Origin: Ridgeia piscesae
Lineage: Eukaryota > Annelida > Polychaeta > Sabellida > Siboglinidae
Direction: 5' to 3'
DNA: 64,000 nucleotides
NCBI GenBank assembly: GCA_025642075.2
Contig: JAODUO010000879.1
Location: 5,001-69,000 of the forward strand
Shown piece after piece: positions 1-19,930 of the stretch. Every line of letters starts with the position of its first letter. Position 1 is the stretch's first letter. A program made the translations under genes and the position numbers. The notes under the pieces were generated by a model, which was not told where the DNA came from, did no database searches, and worked only from the letters and a program-made list of their open reading frames with translations.

Positions 1-129
1 TTTTGATTCTGCTGGTGGTACCACCGTATACGCAGGTTCGTACGGTATAGGCCTGCTGAATACGAATGCCAATCATAGGAGGGAGTGACAAACGGTGACG
101 CCACCTCACGGAGAGTAGTTAAATAATAA

Positions 130-1480
130 TAACACAAGTTTTATTAGCAACTCAACTGAGTTGGATTGACATTACAATAGGTTACAATTAACTCATCAAA
201 ACATCATACAAATTCAATAGAAATACATTTGATACCGCAAATCATACCGTATTAATAGCGTTTTTACTGACAGTTGTATAAAGCCCATGGTATAAAGGAG
301 TTACGGAATCTATTCTTTCTAGTAACTGGTAACGGGTACACATTTTGTTGTCTAATATTATATTCGGTATGTATTTTGTCAGGCAGCAGATAATTTAATC
401 TGTGTGTGCCGACTTTAATGTTATCAAAATATTTTTGACAAATGCTGTCCCGTCTTACATTCAACATATCCAGGTTAACACGTCTAAGTATTTCCGCGTA
501 ACCCAATCCAGGAAAAATTAATTTTAGTGCCCTTTTTGGTATAACTTCAATATTGTCAGACAAATATTGGGGCAAGTTAGTGTGCCATACAGGACATGCA
601 TATTCTAGAACTGGTCTCACCACACTAACATATACACTGACCAGATCTTTCTGTGTAATCCCTGCACGCTTTAACTGATATAACATGTACAAGCGTTTAC
701 CAGCCTTTTTCACAATATTACCCACGTGTTTGTTCCATGTCAGATCCTGAGAAATGGTCACACCTAATAGTTTGGCATGGCAAACTTGTGCTATATCCCT
801 CCCATCAATCTTTATATTCGGGATAGTGCTTCTGAAATTGCCATCTTGTGCAAAACTAATGATTATTTCTTCTGATTTTTCCGAATTAATTTTCATGTCA
901 TTCTGTTCTGTCCATTTAGCAGCAATATCAACCGACTCTTGTATAACAGATACATAATTTCTGTCGCATATTTCAAATAGCGTACTGTCATCTACATACT
1001 TATATAATGGAAGAGTCGTTCTTAAATCATTTATGTAAACAAGGAAACATTTAAGTCCATACAATGTCCCTTGCGGTACTCCCCCATTGGGATGACCAGA
1101 ATGGGAATATTCATTTCCTATTTTTACTCGTTGAGCTCTGTCTAATAGAAATGTTGCCATCCGTCTTAAAATTTGTGCGGGCAACCCATACGACTGTAGC
1201 TTATCTAGCAACAAATGATGATTAATAAGATCAAACGCTTTGCTAAAGTCTAGCATTACAACTCTGACATAAGAATTAAATTTATATGTCGCCTTATACC
1301 ACATATGAACCAGTTCGACAAGAACGTCTGTTGTGGACGTTCCGCTAATTCCCCCAAATTGCTAAGCATCAATTTCACCTTCAATTGTTTCATCCACCCA
1401 TTTCATTATTATTGATTCAGACACCTTGGCAGCTATTGGAGTTAGTGAAATTGGTCTAATGTCTTTTTAAATCGACACGG
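130..1480 (-). mobile_element. Non-LTR retrotransposon (jockey/CR1-like) reverse transcriptase fragment
   Basis: A 346-codon open stretch (1304-264) encodes the palm and thumb of a LINE reverse transcriptase. Visible motifs are LDFSKAFD, GVPQGT, YINDL and the catalytic YVDD box. Homology continues upstream to about 1480 in the same frame (RPISLTPIAAKVSESIIMKW, then QFGG) but is interrupted by stop codons near 1363 and 1466. The endonuclease domain is absent. It is therefore a 5'-truncated, inactivated copy. The family call rests on motif order; clade assignment is approximate and the 3' limit is not precise. Confidence 0.85.
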
Positions 1481-1777
1481 GGGGCTTGTTTTTGGCAACG
1501 GTATTACATTGGCCAGTTAACGAGACGAGTTCAAATTGTTGTGTGGAAGTGCCAAATATCCGCCAAATATCATCAGCCCTCCACTGGTCTCAACAGCCGT
1601 CTGACTGTGCATGTGTGCAAGTTTGCTTTGTAATACGTCCAACTATAATCACACACCAAGGTATCCACGCTCACGGTTTATCTAGTTGCACACTGAAACA
1701 TTCCCAAATCAACGATTGCAGTCGGCGTTCATTTTGAACTGATGTTGTCACAAATGTCTTAGATCAGAACAACGCCA

Positions 1778-2018
1778 CGGTCTGTAGAGTGGGACAAGTC
1801 TGTCCACGACAACGGCTACGGTCTGTAGAGTGGGACAAGTCTGTCCACGACAACGGCTACGGTCTGTAGAGTGGGACAAGTCTGTCCACGACAACGGCTA
1901 CGGTCTGTAGAGTGGGACAAGTCTGTCCACGACAACGGCTACGGTCTGTAGAGTGGGACAAGTCTGTCCACGACAACGGCGACGGTCTGTAGAGTGGGAC
2001 AAGTCTGTCCACGACATG
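1778..2018. repeat. 41-bp minisatellite, about six copies
   Basis: Near-identical 41-bp units begin with ACGGTCTGTAGAGTGGGACA. Each unit contains the imperfect inverted repeat GTGGGACA-AGTC-TGTCCAC, so every copy could form a short hairpin. Copies differ by only one or two bases, which suggests recent amplification. Short open frames across it are a by-product of the repeat. Confidence 0.95.
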
Positions 2019-2539
2019 TAAATACAACACAAATGACACACGACACTCAACATAATTGTTATTTATTTGTACAACGGAATCTCACGCTGAAGTAGACCGG
2101 TCGCCTGTAGGGGAAACCCGGGCAAATCGGGATAGTCGGGTAATATGGGAAATCAATATTATGCAAAAAGAGTAGGTCCACAAAGCGTATTTTCGCTTCC
2201 AACTAGCAGCATCTAGTAACGATTGTACAAACAATTTTAAATGCAATTCTGTGCGCGGATGGGAATTTTTTTAAGTAGTCCTTAGCTTTGATCCTTGGCT
2301 AAATTGTTTGTTTAATTATGCATCTTAGTTTGCTAAGTAACAACTGGTCATATTTCATCTTCGAATGTCGTTTATGAGTGCTTCAGAGTATAACAATCAA
2401 AGGTTTTCATTTTTCATATCCAAAACCAAGATCTTTCTTTTTACCTGCAGAGGCTTTCGTCTGACGTTACACACCGACCTCTTCAGTACTAATGACGAAT
2501 TGCGTCATCGTACACGTGATTGCCCTCATATCTATTCAT
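2019..2539. other. Unassigned spacer
   Basis: No gene, RNA or clear repeat is visible. A G-rich patch near 2105-2150 has several CGGG steps, and the right part probably belongs to the 3' end of the adjoining Penelope-like fragment. Confidence 0.4.
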
Positions 2540-3000
2540 TCGTGTCTTTGTTTTTCTGATCCAGATCGTTTCCTTTACTTGCCGGGTTCTTTTATTTTGC
2601 TCTTTATCAATGATTTCTTGCGCTCCCTCCCAATCTATTATGTGATTTATCAGTCGGTGCATGATCTGTGATGGCGGATTTGTTGAAGTTAGACATTACT
2701 CTTTTTTCCCGCTCCTTGTGTATTTTCATTGTTCATGTTGTCTACGTCCTTCCTGTGTTCGTCCAATCGCCGGTTTCCAGTAGTCTCCCAGTCTCTCCAA
2801 TATACTCAGCACAATAGTTCTTGCATGGTATCTGGTACACCAGTTCACATTGTTCTACTAAATGTACCTTGTCTTTCAGATGTACCAACAAGCGTCTGAG
2901 GGTGGTGTGGGGACACATGGCTGTCGCAACTCCGTCCTTTCTCATTACTCTGTGTACTCTTTCCAGGCAGGTGTGGGACGATAACTACAGAGGAGGAGGA
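2540..3000 (-). mobile_element. Penelope-like element, C-terminal GIY-YIG endonuclease fragment
   Basis: On the minus strand, about 2945-2742 reads through a TLRRLLVHLKDK stretch followed by the typical GIY-YIG core: ELVYQIPCKNYCAEYIGETG and then R-LLE. This Cys-containing lead-in and YIGETGR core is characteristic of the endonuclease domain fused to Penelope-like reverse transcriptases. Downstream, weak homology continues in broken frames (SDH/DHAP, then a WIRK-like end) to about 2540. The reverse transcriptase part is missing and the frame is disrupted, so this is a decayed 3' fragment. A DIRS-type or other GIY-YIG carrier is less likely. Confidence 0.7.
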
Positions 3001-3149
3001 CAAGAAAGAAGAGATGGAACACTTTAGAGGAGCCACAAGAGTAAGTGGCTACCCGTCCTGGGCCTTGGAAAACACAAAACAGAAGAAAATGACCGACAGT
3101 AGGACAAAGACTACAGGAGTCAAGTGGTTATCCCATATGTGGAGGGAGT

Positions 3150-3200
3150 CTCGGAAAGAGTGTGTGTGTGTGAGTGGGTGCGTGCGTGCGTGCGTGAGAG
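3150..3200. repeat. Short GT/GTGC microsatellite
   Basis: A run of GTGTGTGTGTGAG followed by CGTG units. It is read through by the open frame of the neighbouring LINE, which shows that the first ~70 codons of that frame are not native LINE sequence. Confidence 0.7.
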
Positions 3201-3264
3201 GCTTTCCGCCAGTTCATTTTCACGAAATGTCAAACAAGGCACATACGTTGCAAGCACTTCGAGA

Positions 3265-5370
3265 ATCACGTTACCTTCCCTTCCCTTGCTGGAATATTTT
3301 AAAGAGTGAAATTGACTGCGTCGTTGACAAATTTGTCCCCTTGAAAACACAGGGGAAACGGTCAAAGAAGAAACACTTATCGAAGGAAGCCATTAGAAAA
3401 ATCAAGTACAAGCAAATGATGTGGAAGACATATAGACATACCGGAAGTGAAGAAGACTATAGCATTTATAAAGAAGCACTTAATCAAGCTACAGCTGAAA
3501 TTAGAAATTCAAAGAGAAGCTACAAACAAAAAATAGCTTTTAATATAAAACATGACAGCAAGAGTTTTTATGCGTATGTTCGAAGTAAACAGAAAGTTCA
3601 GGATAAGGTCGGTCCTTTAGAAGGTATTGATGGAAACATAATAACAGAGGGATTCTTAATGGCAGAAAACCTAAATGAGTACTTTAGTTCGGTGTTTACC
3701 AGGGAAGATATTAGTATATTACCAGTACTTGAGACTAAGTTCGAAGGGAGAGAGTTTGACTATTTAGGACAACTAATTGTAACCCCAACAATGGTAGCTA
3801 TGAAAATAGGAGATATGAAGGATAACAAATCACCTGGAGTGGATGGGATTCCTCCCAAATTACTATTGGAAATTGTAGAACAAATCAGCATACCGCTTGC
3901 AACAGTTTTCAATTTGTCATTAGAGGAGGGAATAGTTCCGTTAGAATGGAAAGAAGCAAACATTATACCATTATTTAAAAAAGGTTCGAGAAACAAGTCA
4001 GAGAACTATAGACCAGTGAGTTTAACATCGGTGATTTGCAAACTATTAGAAAGACTAATTAAAGATCACCTGGTTGATTTTCTTGTTAAAAATAAATTGA
4101 TAAACCCATCTCAACATGGGTTTTTAAAAGCGAGGTCATGCTTAACAAATATGTTATGTTTTTTGGAAGATGTCACAAAGTGGCTAGATGAGGGATCACC
4201 AGTAGATATAATCTACTTAGATTTTAAAAAAGCCTTTGACAAATTGCCACACCAAAGACTACTACTTAAACTAAAGGCCCATGGCATAGGAAATGGAATG
4301 ATCAACTGGATAGAAAAATGGCTTATTGATAGAAGACAAAGAGTAGTAGTTGATGGGGAGGTTTCAAACTGGAAAGCGGTTTTGAGTGGAGTACCGCAGG
4401 GATCAGTACTGGGACCTATTTTATTCTTAATATATATAAATGATTTGGATGATGACATAACAAGCAAGGTGTTGAAGTTTGCGGACGACACAAAAGTGTT
4501 TAGGAAAATTAAAAGTGATGCAGATAGACAGCATTTACAAGATGATCTTAATAAGTTGATAGAATGGTCTGAGAAGTGGCAAATGCTGTTTAATTTTGTA
4601 AAGTGTAAGTGCCTTCACACAGGACATGGAAATGAAGATGCACAATATACAATGGGTGATACTGTACTAAATACTACCTTAAAGGAAAAGGACTTAGGGT
4701 TAACTATTAGTGCTGACATGAATGTATCAGAGCAGTGTGGAATTGCAGCAGCGAAGGGAAACCAAATTCTTGGATTAAATAGGCGAAATATAGTGTACAA
4801 AGAAAAAGAACTAATAATACCGCTGTATAAAACAATAGTTAGGCCTCACTTAGAATATTGTATACAAGCATGGAGGCCATATCGCAAGAAGGATATTGAT
4901 ATGCTAGAAAGAGTACAAAGGAGAGCAACTAAAATGATACCAAAACTCAAGAATATTAGTTATGAAATGCGTCTAAAAGAATGTGGTTTAACAACACTAG
5001 AAACCAGAAGATTGAGAGGAGATCAGATTGAGGTGTTTAAAATATTGAATGGATATGAAAATATTGACAGAAATATTTTTTCACAGTCAAGGAAGAGAGA
5101 AGGACTAGAGGACATTAGCAAAGAAGCAGTGTAGACTAGATATTAGAAAATTTTCATTTTCGCAAAGAACAGTAAACGAATGGAACAGATTATCAGCTGA
5201 TTGTGTAGGTGCTAGTAGTGTTAATATATTTAAAAATAAAATCGACATATACCTAAGACGGGCGGGGTATACTTAGATAGATAGGTTGGACTCTCGATAA
5301 GCCAAATGGCTTCCTAGTCCACCTGCCATCTAGAGTTGAATCTCTAGGTGGCAATCTTGTTAAATAAATC
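3265..5370 (+). mobile_element. CR1/L2-like non-LTR retrotransposon, 5'-truncated, near-intact reverse transcriptase
   Basis: A long open frame (3014-5134) carries a full reverse transcriptase: SPGVDGIPPKLL, ENYRPVSLTSVICKLLE, IYLDFKKAFD, SGVPQGSVLGPILFLIYIND and the catalytic FADD at 4478-4489. LINE homology starts only around 3265; codons before that include a GT microsatellite and are not element-derived. The stop at 5132-5134 is a frameshift: the usual C-terminal block continues in another frame (LDIRKFSFSQRTVNEWN to about 5276). The 3' end holds repeats of TTGTTAAAT near 5355-5380, typical of the short tandem tails of this group. The endonuclease is missing, so it could not transpose on its own. 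High reading-frame integrity points to a fairly recent insertion. Confidence 0.9.
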
Positions 5371-5499
5371 TTGTTAAATCATGTTACGCGAATCACCTTT
5401 TATTGCCGACACCAACATATTTTATTCTGTTGTTCATGTACGCACGGAACAGGCATAGGGGCAGCGCTACTGGTGTACACAACAACACTCGCGCGGCGC

Positions 5500-5760
5500 A
5501 TGGGCATACGCACGCACAGACATACATGCATCCGCACACAACCGAACGCACACGCACGAACACGCGCGAACGTACGTATACACATATACATTCTCACATA
5601 CACGCGCGCACACACTCACACATGCATACACACTCGCAGCACGCACACACACACACGTGCGCGCGCATGTACACACGCACGCGCGCGCACACACGCACGC
5701 ACACTACAAAACACACACGAAACGTGCATATGAAAAAATGTCGTGCGCACGCGAAACGCC
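5500..5760. repeat. Compound CA/CG-rich microsatellite
   Basis: Irregular mixtures of ACGCAC, CACACA and GCGCGC. Open frames on both strands here (His/Thr/Arg or Cys/Val/Arg rich) are composition artefacts. Confidence 0.9.
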
Positions 5761-5815
5761 CACTCAGTAATAACAATACAAAATAATTGCTTAAAAACAA
5801 TTTTCCGCAATCAGA

Positions 5816-13754
<7,939 letters not shown>

Positions 13755-13879
13755 CGATGAATCCGATTGGTCAATAGCACAATCGATGACGTGTTGTCGT
13801 AATAGAAAGCTTAGGTATCGCTAGCATGTCATGACAGGTATACATGTCGGCAACGGCGACATTATAGTTTACTTTTTTG

Positions 13880-14350
13880 TTATAGCTATATATAAATTCC
13901 AGAATTGACAGTATAATTATGGATGATGGGTGACGCTGGAAGATTTCTGCATGCAAATCCAACTTTTGTATTACCCCCTTTAATCACTTCGACTAAGTGT
14001 TTAATCCAAGTTAAATCATTTGATAAAATAACCGCCAAATATTTTGCATGCTTGACTTCTTTCAGAGTTTGCCCATCCAAGTGATAACACGATGTGATTG
14101 AAGACCAGATGTTGTGCTGATTATATTGTATTTAGATATATGAAATGCCACTTATCAAAACTGTCTAAATCTTGTTGCAATATCAGTTGATCTTGTAAAG
14201 ACTGAACTACTCTATAAATCAAGCAATTATCAATATAGTCTCACTCTTATGCCTGGATAAATTAGCCTGGAAAATCATTATAGTATAATAAAAACAATAG
14301 GGGACCTATTACTGTACCCTGGCTAAGTCTGTACACTAGGCAGTCCTTCA
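13880..14350 (-). mobile_element. Decayed non-LTR retrotransposon fragment
   Basis: On the minus strand, broken frames recover reverse-transcriptase pieces in the right order: SQGTVIGPLLFLLYYNDF, a degraded catalytic region followed by DNCLIYRVVQS, then QTLKEVKHAKYLAVILSNDL and TWIKHL. This is the jockey/CR1 order of PQG-x-LGPLLF, ADDC-L-YR and KYLGV-L-x-x-LTW. Many stops make it inactive. It lies between the two divergent HSF-like genes. Confidence 0.7.
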
Positions 14351-14399
14351 TCATCAGAAGATTAATCATTTACCAATAGATGCTGCATTCGACCGGCTA

Positions 14400-15949
<1,550 letters not shown>

Positions 15950-15959
15950 GATTGTGTTA

Positions 15960-17505
15960 ACCAAGGCGTTCAGCTTCAAGAACAGAGACAGTGTCTACAA
16001 GCCATAATATTAATATTCTTCCCTTCAATCCCTAGGGTTGGTGCGTCTCAAAAACTGATGCTATGCACCCTAGCACACTGATGCAAGCTGCATTGCGATA
16101 TATTCGTAAGTTGGATTCTTAATAAGTCAGTGTAGTGCAATTACATTATCACCTGTTACTTATATATTCAAAGAATGTGTAGACACAGTGCGGTTGATGG
16201 GATGTTTAACACACAGACAAGGGTTTTCTTCACCTTTCGCCCCAGTACATATCTGACCGTGGTGTCGGTGCAAGTTACAAGCAGCTGATCCCAATAGGGA
16301 GTGGCATCGTTTTCTTTGCCATTTCCAAATATATAAAACATATGTTTTCACCGTTGCTTGCGTATTTCTTTTACAAATACTGTGTAATAGGCGAATTAAA
16401 ACAATATAGGTTCATAGATCACCCCTTGAAATTGCCAAATCATCCTAAAGCTAAAGTTTCCCCATCTGAGAACAGCTGACCTGGAGTGACATGGAAGGCG
16501 GTAACCCGCACAAAAACTACATTATTATAATATATATAATACTAATTATAATTGGACTAATCTATCCTCGCGACTCTACTACGCGTGTGAGAAGACAGGC
16601 GAGGCTCGCGCAGAAGGACAATACGGTACCTTTATTATTTTGGTACCCGTCCACTGACAGTAGACATCAGTGATTTAATACCAAGATAGTGATGTTCATT
16701 GTAGGTATGTAATACCAGGAATGCGTGAACTGCTAATGTTGAATAACTTTCATCATTCATTTAGATCTTCGGATGTTCAGAGGCGCATAAAAACGAAATG
16801 GTCAGCCAATCTCAAAATCGCTATGCACCCTAGCACAATTGTCAACAGACGGACGCGTACGACAGAGATATAAGGTGGACAGACACAGTCACAGACATAC
16901 GTTTCTAACTGATCAAACACTAATACGGAACAAATTCTAAGCGTCCGCGCAGTAACACAGGAACGACTAGTTCCTCTATTAGAAGAAAAACTGGTCGAAA
17001 ACGGATAGGCTTTCTAATAGGATTAATATAAGTAAAGCGGTACTAAAGCCTATAACAACGCGGGCTATTCCGTGCCCACGGGCGTCGATGTCCTTTGAAT
17101 GCCGTTACGCATGAATCAAGTTCAAACGCCACTGTAGAAGCCAAGCGAGTTGTGGTGAAGGTTAACTAGACCTGAACTACTGTGTGAGTGTAGGCTGAGT
17201 GGGCACCTCACTTGCAGCCTTCAAAGCAGCAGTTGAGGTATGGGTTAAAAGCACCAACTATGCACACTTTTCAATAACTCGAAAAATGTTACAAAACACG
17301 GTTTTTATTAATCCTTTTAAACTGCGCATGCGCGAACTGAGGAATTTTCCTCTACACAGAGATAACAAATGTGAAGAAGAGGAGCTTACGTAATATCAAT
17401 GTCGTACCCATTGTACGATTAACCAATCGCATGAAAGTATGACGTGTAATGACTTACGTAATTCGTACCATTGCCACATCAACCATTATTGAAGCAGACG
17501 ACAAA
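15960..17505. other. Spacer upstream of HSF-like copy B
   Basis: No coding feature. The last 150 bases before the copy B start are the likely promoter and 5' leader region, but I see no clear TATA box. The string CTATGCACCCTAGCACA occurs twice, near 16061 and 16821, so part of the spacer is repeated. Confidence 0.4.
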
Positions 17506-17510
17506 AGACG

Positions 17511-18421
17511 ATGAATGATTTGAAAGAATTTGCGGACGCAATTGAGAAGATTCAAGATGGTGTGTTGGATGGAGGTTCGACCCGTATGCAACGGTCGTTG
17601 GAGAGCGCCCCGGTGGTAGAGTTTGTGAGACGTTTGTGGGAGATGGTTAACGACGGCGTCATTATACACTGGCACCACACAGGACTCGCTATCGTCGTCG
17701 ACGTACGTGTGTACGAGACGAACGTACGGCGGCTGTATTCGAAGCACAACCGCACGAACAAGTTCAGTTTGTTCCACCGCCAACTGACGTGCCACGGCTT
17801 CATCCGCCTGACGAGAGACCACCTGGACGACTGTCTGGCGACAGACCCGCGCCTCGTCGTCTTCTTCCACAGTTGTTTCCGCAGGGACAAGCCCGACCTG
17901 ATGTGGAAGATCCGCGGCTTAAGGCGAGTGGAGGTCGACGACGGAACGGACACTCAAGACTCGTATATGTCTAGTCGCGACGGACAGACAGTTGGTTTCG
18001 TTCCTCTCACAGACCCCGCTAGAACTGAGAAGCCGGGATACAGGGAAGTGGCGGGAAGACCCGTAGGGATGGCCGTCCCACATATTCCCGAAGGTGGTCG
18101 AATCCAGTATCGAGGGACAAGCAGGAGCCATCCGCCCGCTCCTGGGCAGCAGACGTTCTCTGACGGTCCACGTCGGTCGTTCGCGCGCCGCCAGACGCCG
18201 CCACCTACGTGTGCCGCCAAGCGCCGTGCTGCGTCTGTCGGGTCGCGTCAACGGCCGTCTCACATGATCCCTATCGCGAGATTACCCGAGATCATATTCG
18301 TGCCACATCTCGTCACAGTGAACGGGCTCGTTCCACTCGAGCCGTGCTACGATTCGTGGAAGAACGCGTCAGTGCAGAAGGATGTCCCGTTGAGACCGTG
18401 GCCAAAGCGCGGGCCATTCCG
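17511..18421 (+). CDS. Copy B exon 1
   Basis: The start ATG opens MNDLKEFADAIE, which aligns with MSKLDEFASAMG in copy A and supports this start in both. The exon carries the whole DNA-binding domain and the PEIIFVPH block. Confidence 0.8.
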
Positions 18422-19249
18422 GTAAGTTTGAGCGCTATGCACCAGTCGAGATTCACGTTCGAAGCTTGACATATGTGTATTACTCTTCGCCATTACACTT
18501 TGGTCACCACTGCAAACAATATCCGTATTGATATAATATAAGTTCGTTATATGCGCTGTATTCTAGCATGCGTAAGCCTAATCATCAGCATTAGACGTTC
18601 ACTGTCCGATGTAAGGAACACTCACTGAAAAAGTAGTTTCAAAAATGTCATTCTGGTCTGTGCCACGTGATTTACCCATTGATGTCATAGCAAGCATCCA
18701 CCCTAGCTCAACTGTTCAGCATCCACGTAGGATCGACTAGCAGCAAATATCCATGTTTTGTTACACAGAGGCAGTCGGGGTGATGGAGATTACGTCATGC
18801 GTCACCCCAGTTTCCCAGCGTGCCCGCATCCTATGCCTGTACCCCGAGACATCACCCCGTCGACGGTGAGGTGTGATGTGACGGGCGGGCCAGTGGCGGC
18901 GGTCACTGGGAAGGCGGAGACCTACAACGGCGGCAGTGCGCTAGGTACTGTACGTTTCTGTTCAAACGGTGACTCCACTGCTGAGAACAACGATCGTCCT
19001 TTACTGGTGCGACTTCCGGTTAAACGCCGCGCGCATTTCGAAGACGAGGAACCGCTAGAAACCAGGGTAAGTTCCAGAGAGGACACCAAGAAAGATGGCT
19101 GCATTGAGACGAAGGTCGAAGTGACCTCGTCGACGACGGATGCTGCGGCTGAACCGTGTCCGGTGTTCGACCCATCTCCACTGTCCGTGTGGCAGCGACC
19201 GCCCCCAGACATGGACCCGTTCGTGAAACTGGATAAACTGCCTCTTTAA
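17511..19249 (+). CDS. HSF-domain transcription factor-like gene, copy B (two exons)
   Basis: Exons 17511-18421 and 18769-19249 are joined across a 347-bp intron (donor CG/GTAAGT, acceptor TTACACAG/AGG). The joined frame gives 463 residues. The HSF-type winged helix spans about residues 36-139: FVRRLWEMVNDG, IIHWHHTG, FSLFHRQLTCHGFIRL and FFHSCFRRDKPDLMWKI. After it come an Arg/Pro-rich linker, the block PEIIFVPHLVTVNGLVPLEP, and in exon 2 GDGDYVMRHP and the terminal VWQRPPPDMDPFV. These blocks are shared with copy A, which lies head-to-head 3.8 kb away. There is no HR-A/B coiled coil. It is probably a nuclear DNA-binding protein of a divergent HSF subfamily (HSFX/HSFY-like in lacking the oligomerisation zipper); that subfamily comparison is inference. 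Confidence 0.8.
18769..19249 (+). CDS. Copy B exon 2
   Basis: Reads GSRGDGDYVMRHPSFPACP, a variable Ser/Thr/Glu-rich middle with a basic RLPVKRRAHFEDEE patch, and the conserved C-terminal motif before TAA at 19247-19249. The phase fits exon 1. Confidence 0.8.
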
Positions 19250-19930
19250 CCACGGCGAAAAGCTGAATCGAGTTCGAATGATCATGAGGTTAAAGGCATC
19301 ACATTTGCACATGATAACGTGTATTCTGGCCTCGCCGTTTGTGATTGTATAAACGCATTGTGTGTCTGGCATATATGCATTTTTGTGTACATTAAAACAA
19401 TTCCCAACGTTGCATTTCCTTGCAGACCGGGATAATGTCATCTCACTGAGAGCGTCGGTGAAGGGTCTAAATATGCACTTTTGTCGTGTGACTGCCCGAT
19501 GTCAACGTGTTCTGCAGTGTTACCTCGCGGTTTGATGTTCACGTAAATTTGTATTTTGCTAATATTAACTACAATTAATAGTTGTACCCATAAAGGCAGC
19601 TAACTTGCTCAATTGCTTGACACAGATTAGGAGTTACCCCACGATATTTACATGTTCAAAAAAGCTGTCAAATCCAGAGGCGGTACTAGGGATAAGCTCA
19701 TGCTACCATTAAATGCTTCCATATAGCATGCGTAACAGTAAAGCCTCTGACGGCTCAAGTCCAACTTCCGGCCTTCACGTGGCGAGAGTATTTATACTGA
19801 CAGGAGCAGGGGCGAAGGCGGGAATATCAGGCGCCTCAAAACCAGAAGCTTCGGGTAGATAGGGCTCGCCAACCAGGGAAAGTAGCCTATCTTGGAGAAG
19901 GAAAACTGTGATTTAAAACCCCCGCTGCCT
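19250..19930. other. 3' flank of copy B
   Basis: No gene. It probably contains the copy B 3' untranslated region at its left end; no convincing polyadenylation signal stands out. Confidence 0.4.

Noticed and set aside
264..1304. Host gene of 346 codons
   Set aside because: It is a LINE reverse transcriptase fragment with upstream in-frame stops.
3014..3264. N-terminus of the LINE protein starting MEHFRGATRV
   Set aside because: The codons run through a GT microsatellite and do not resemble LINE proteins; the open frame is fortuitous upstream of the truncation.
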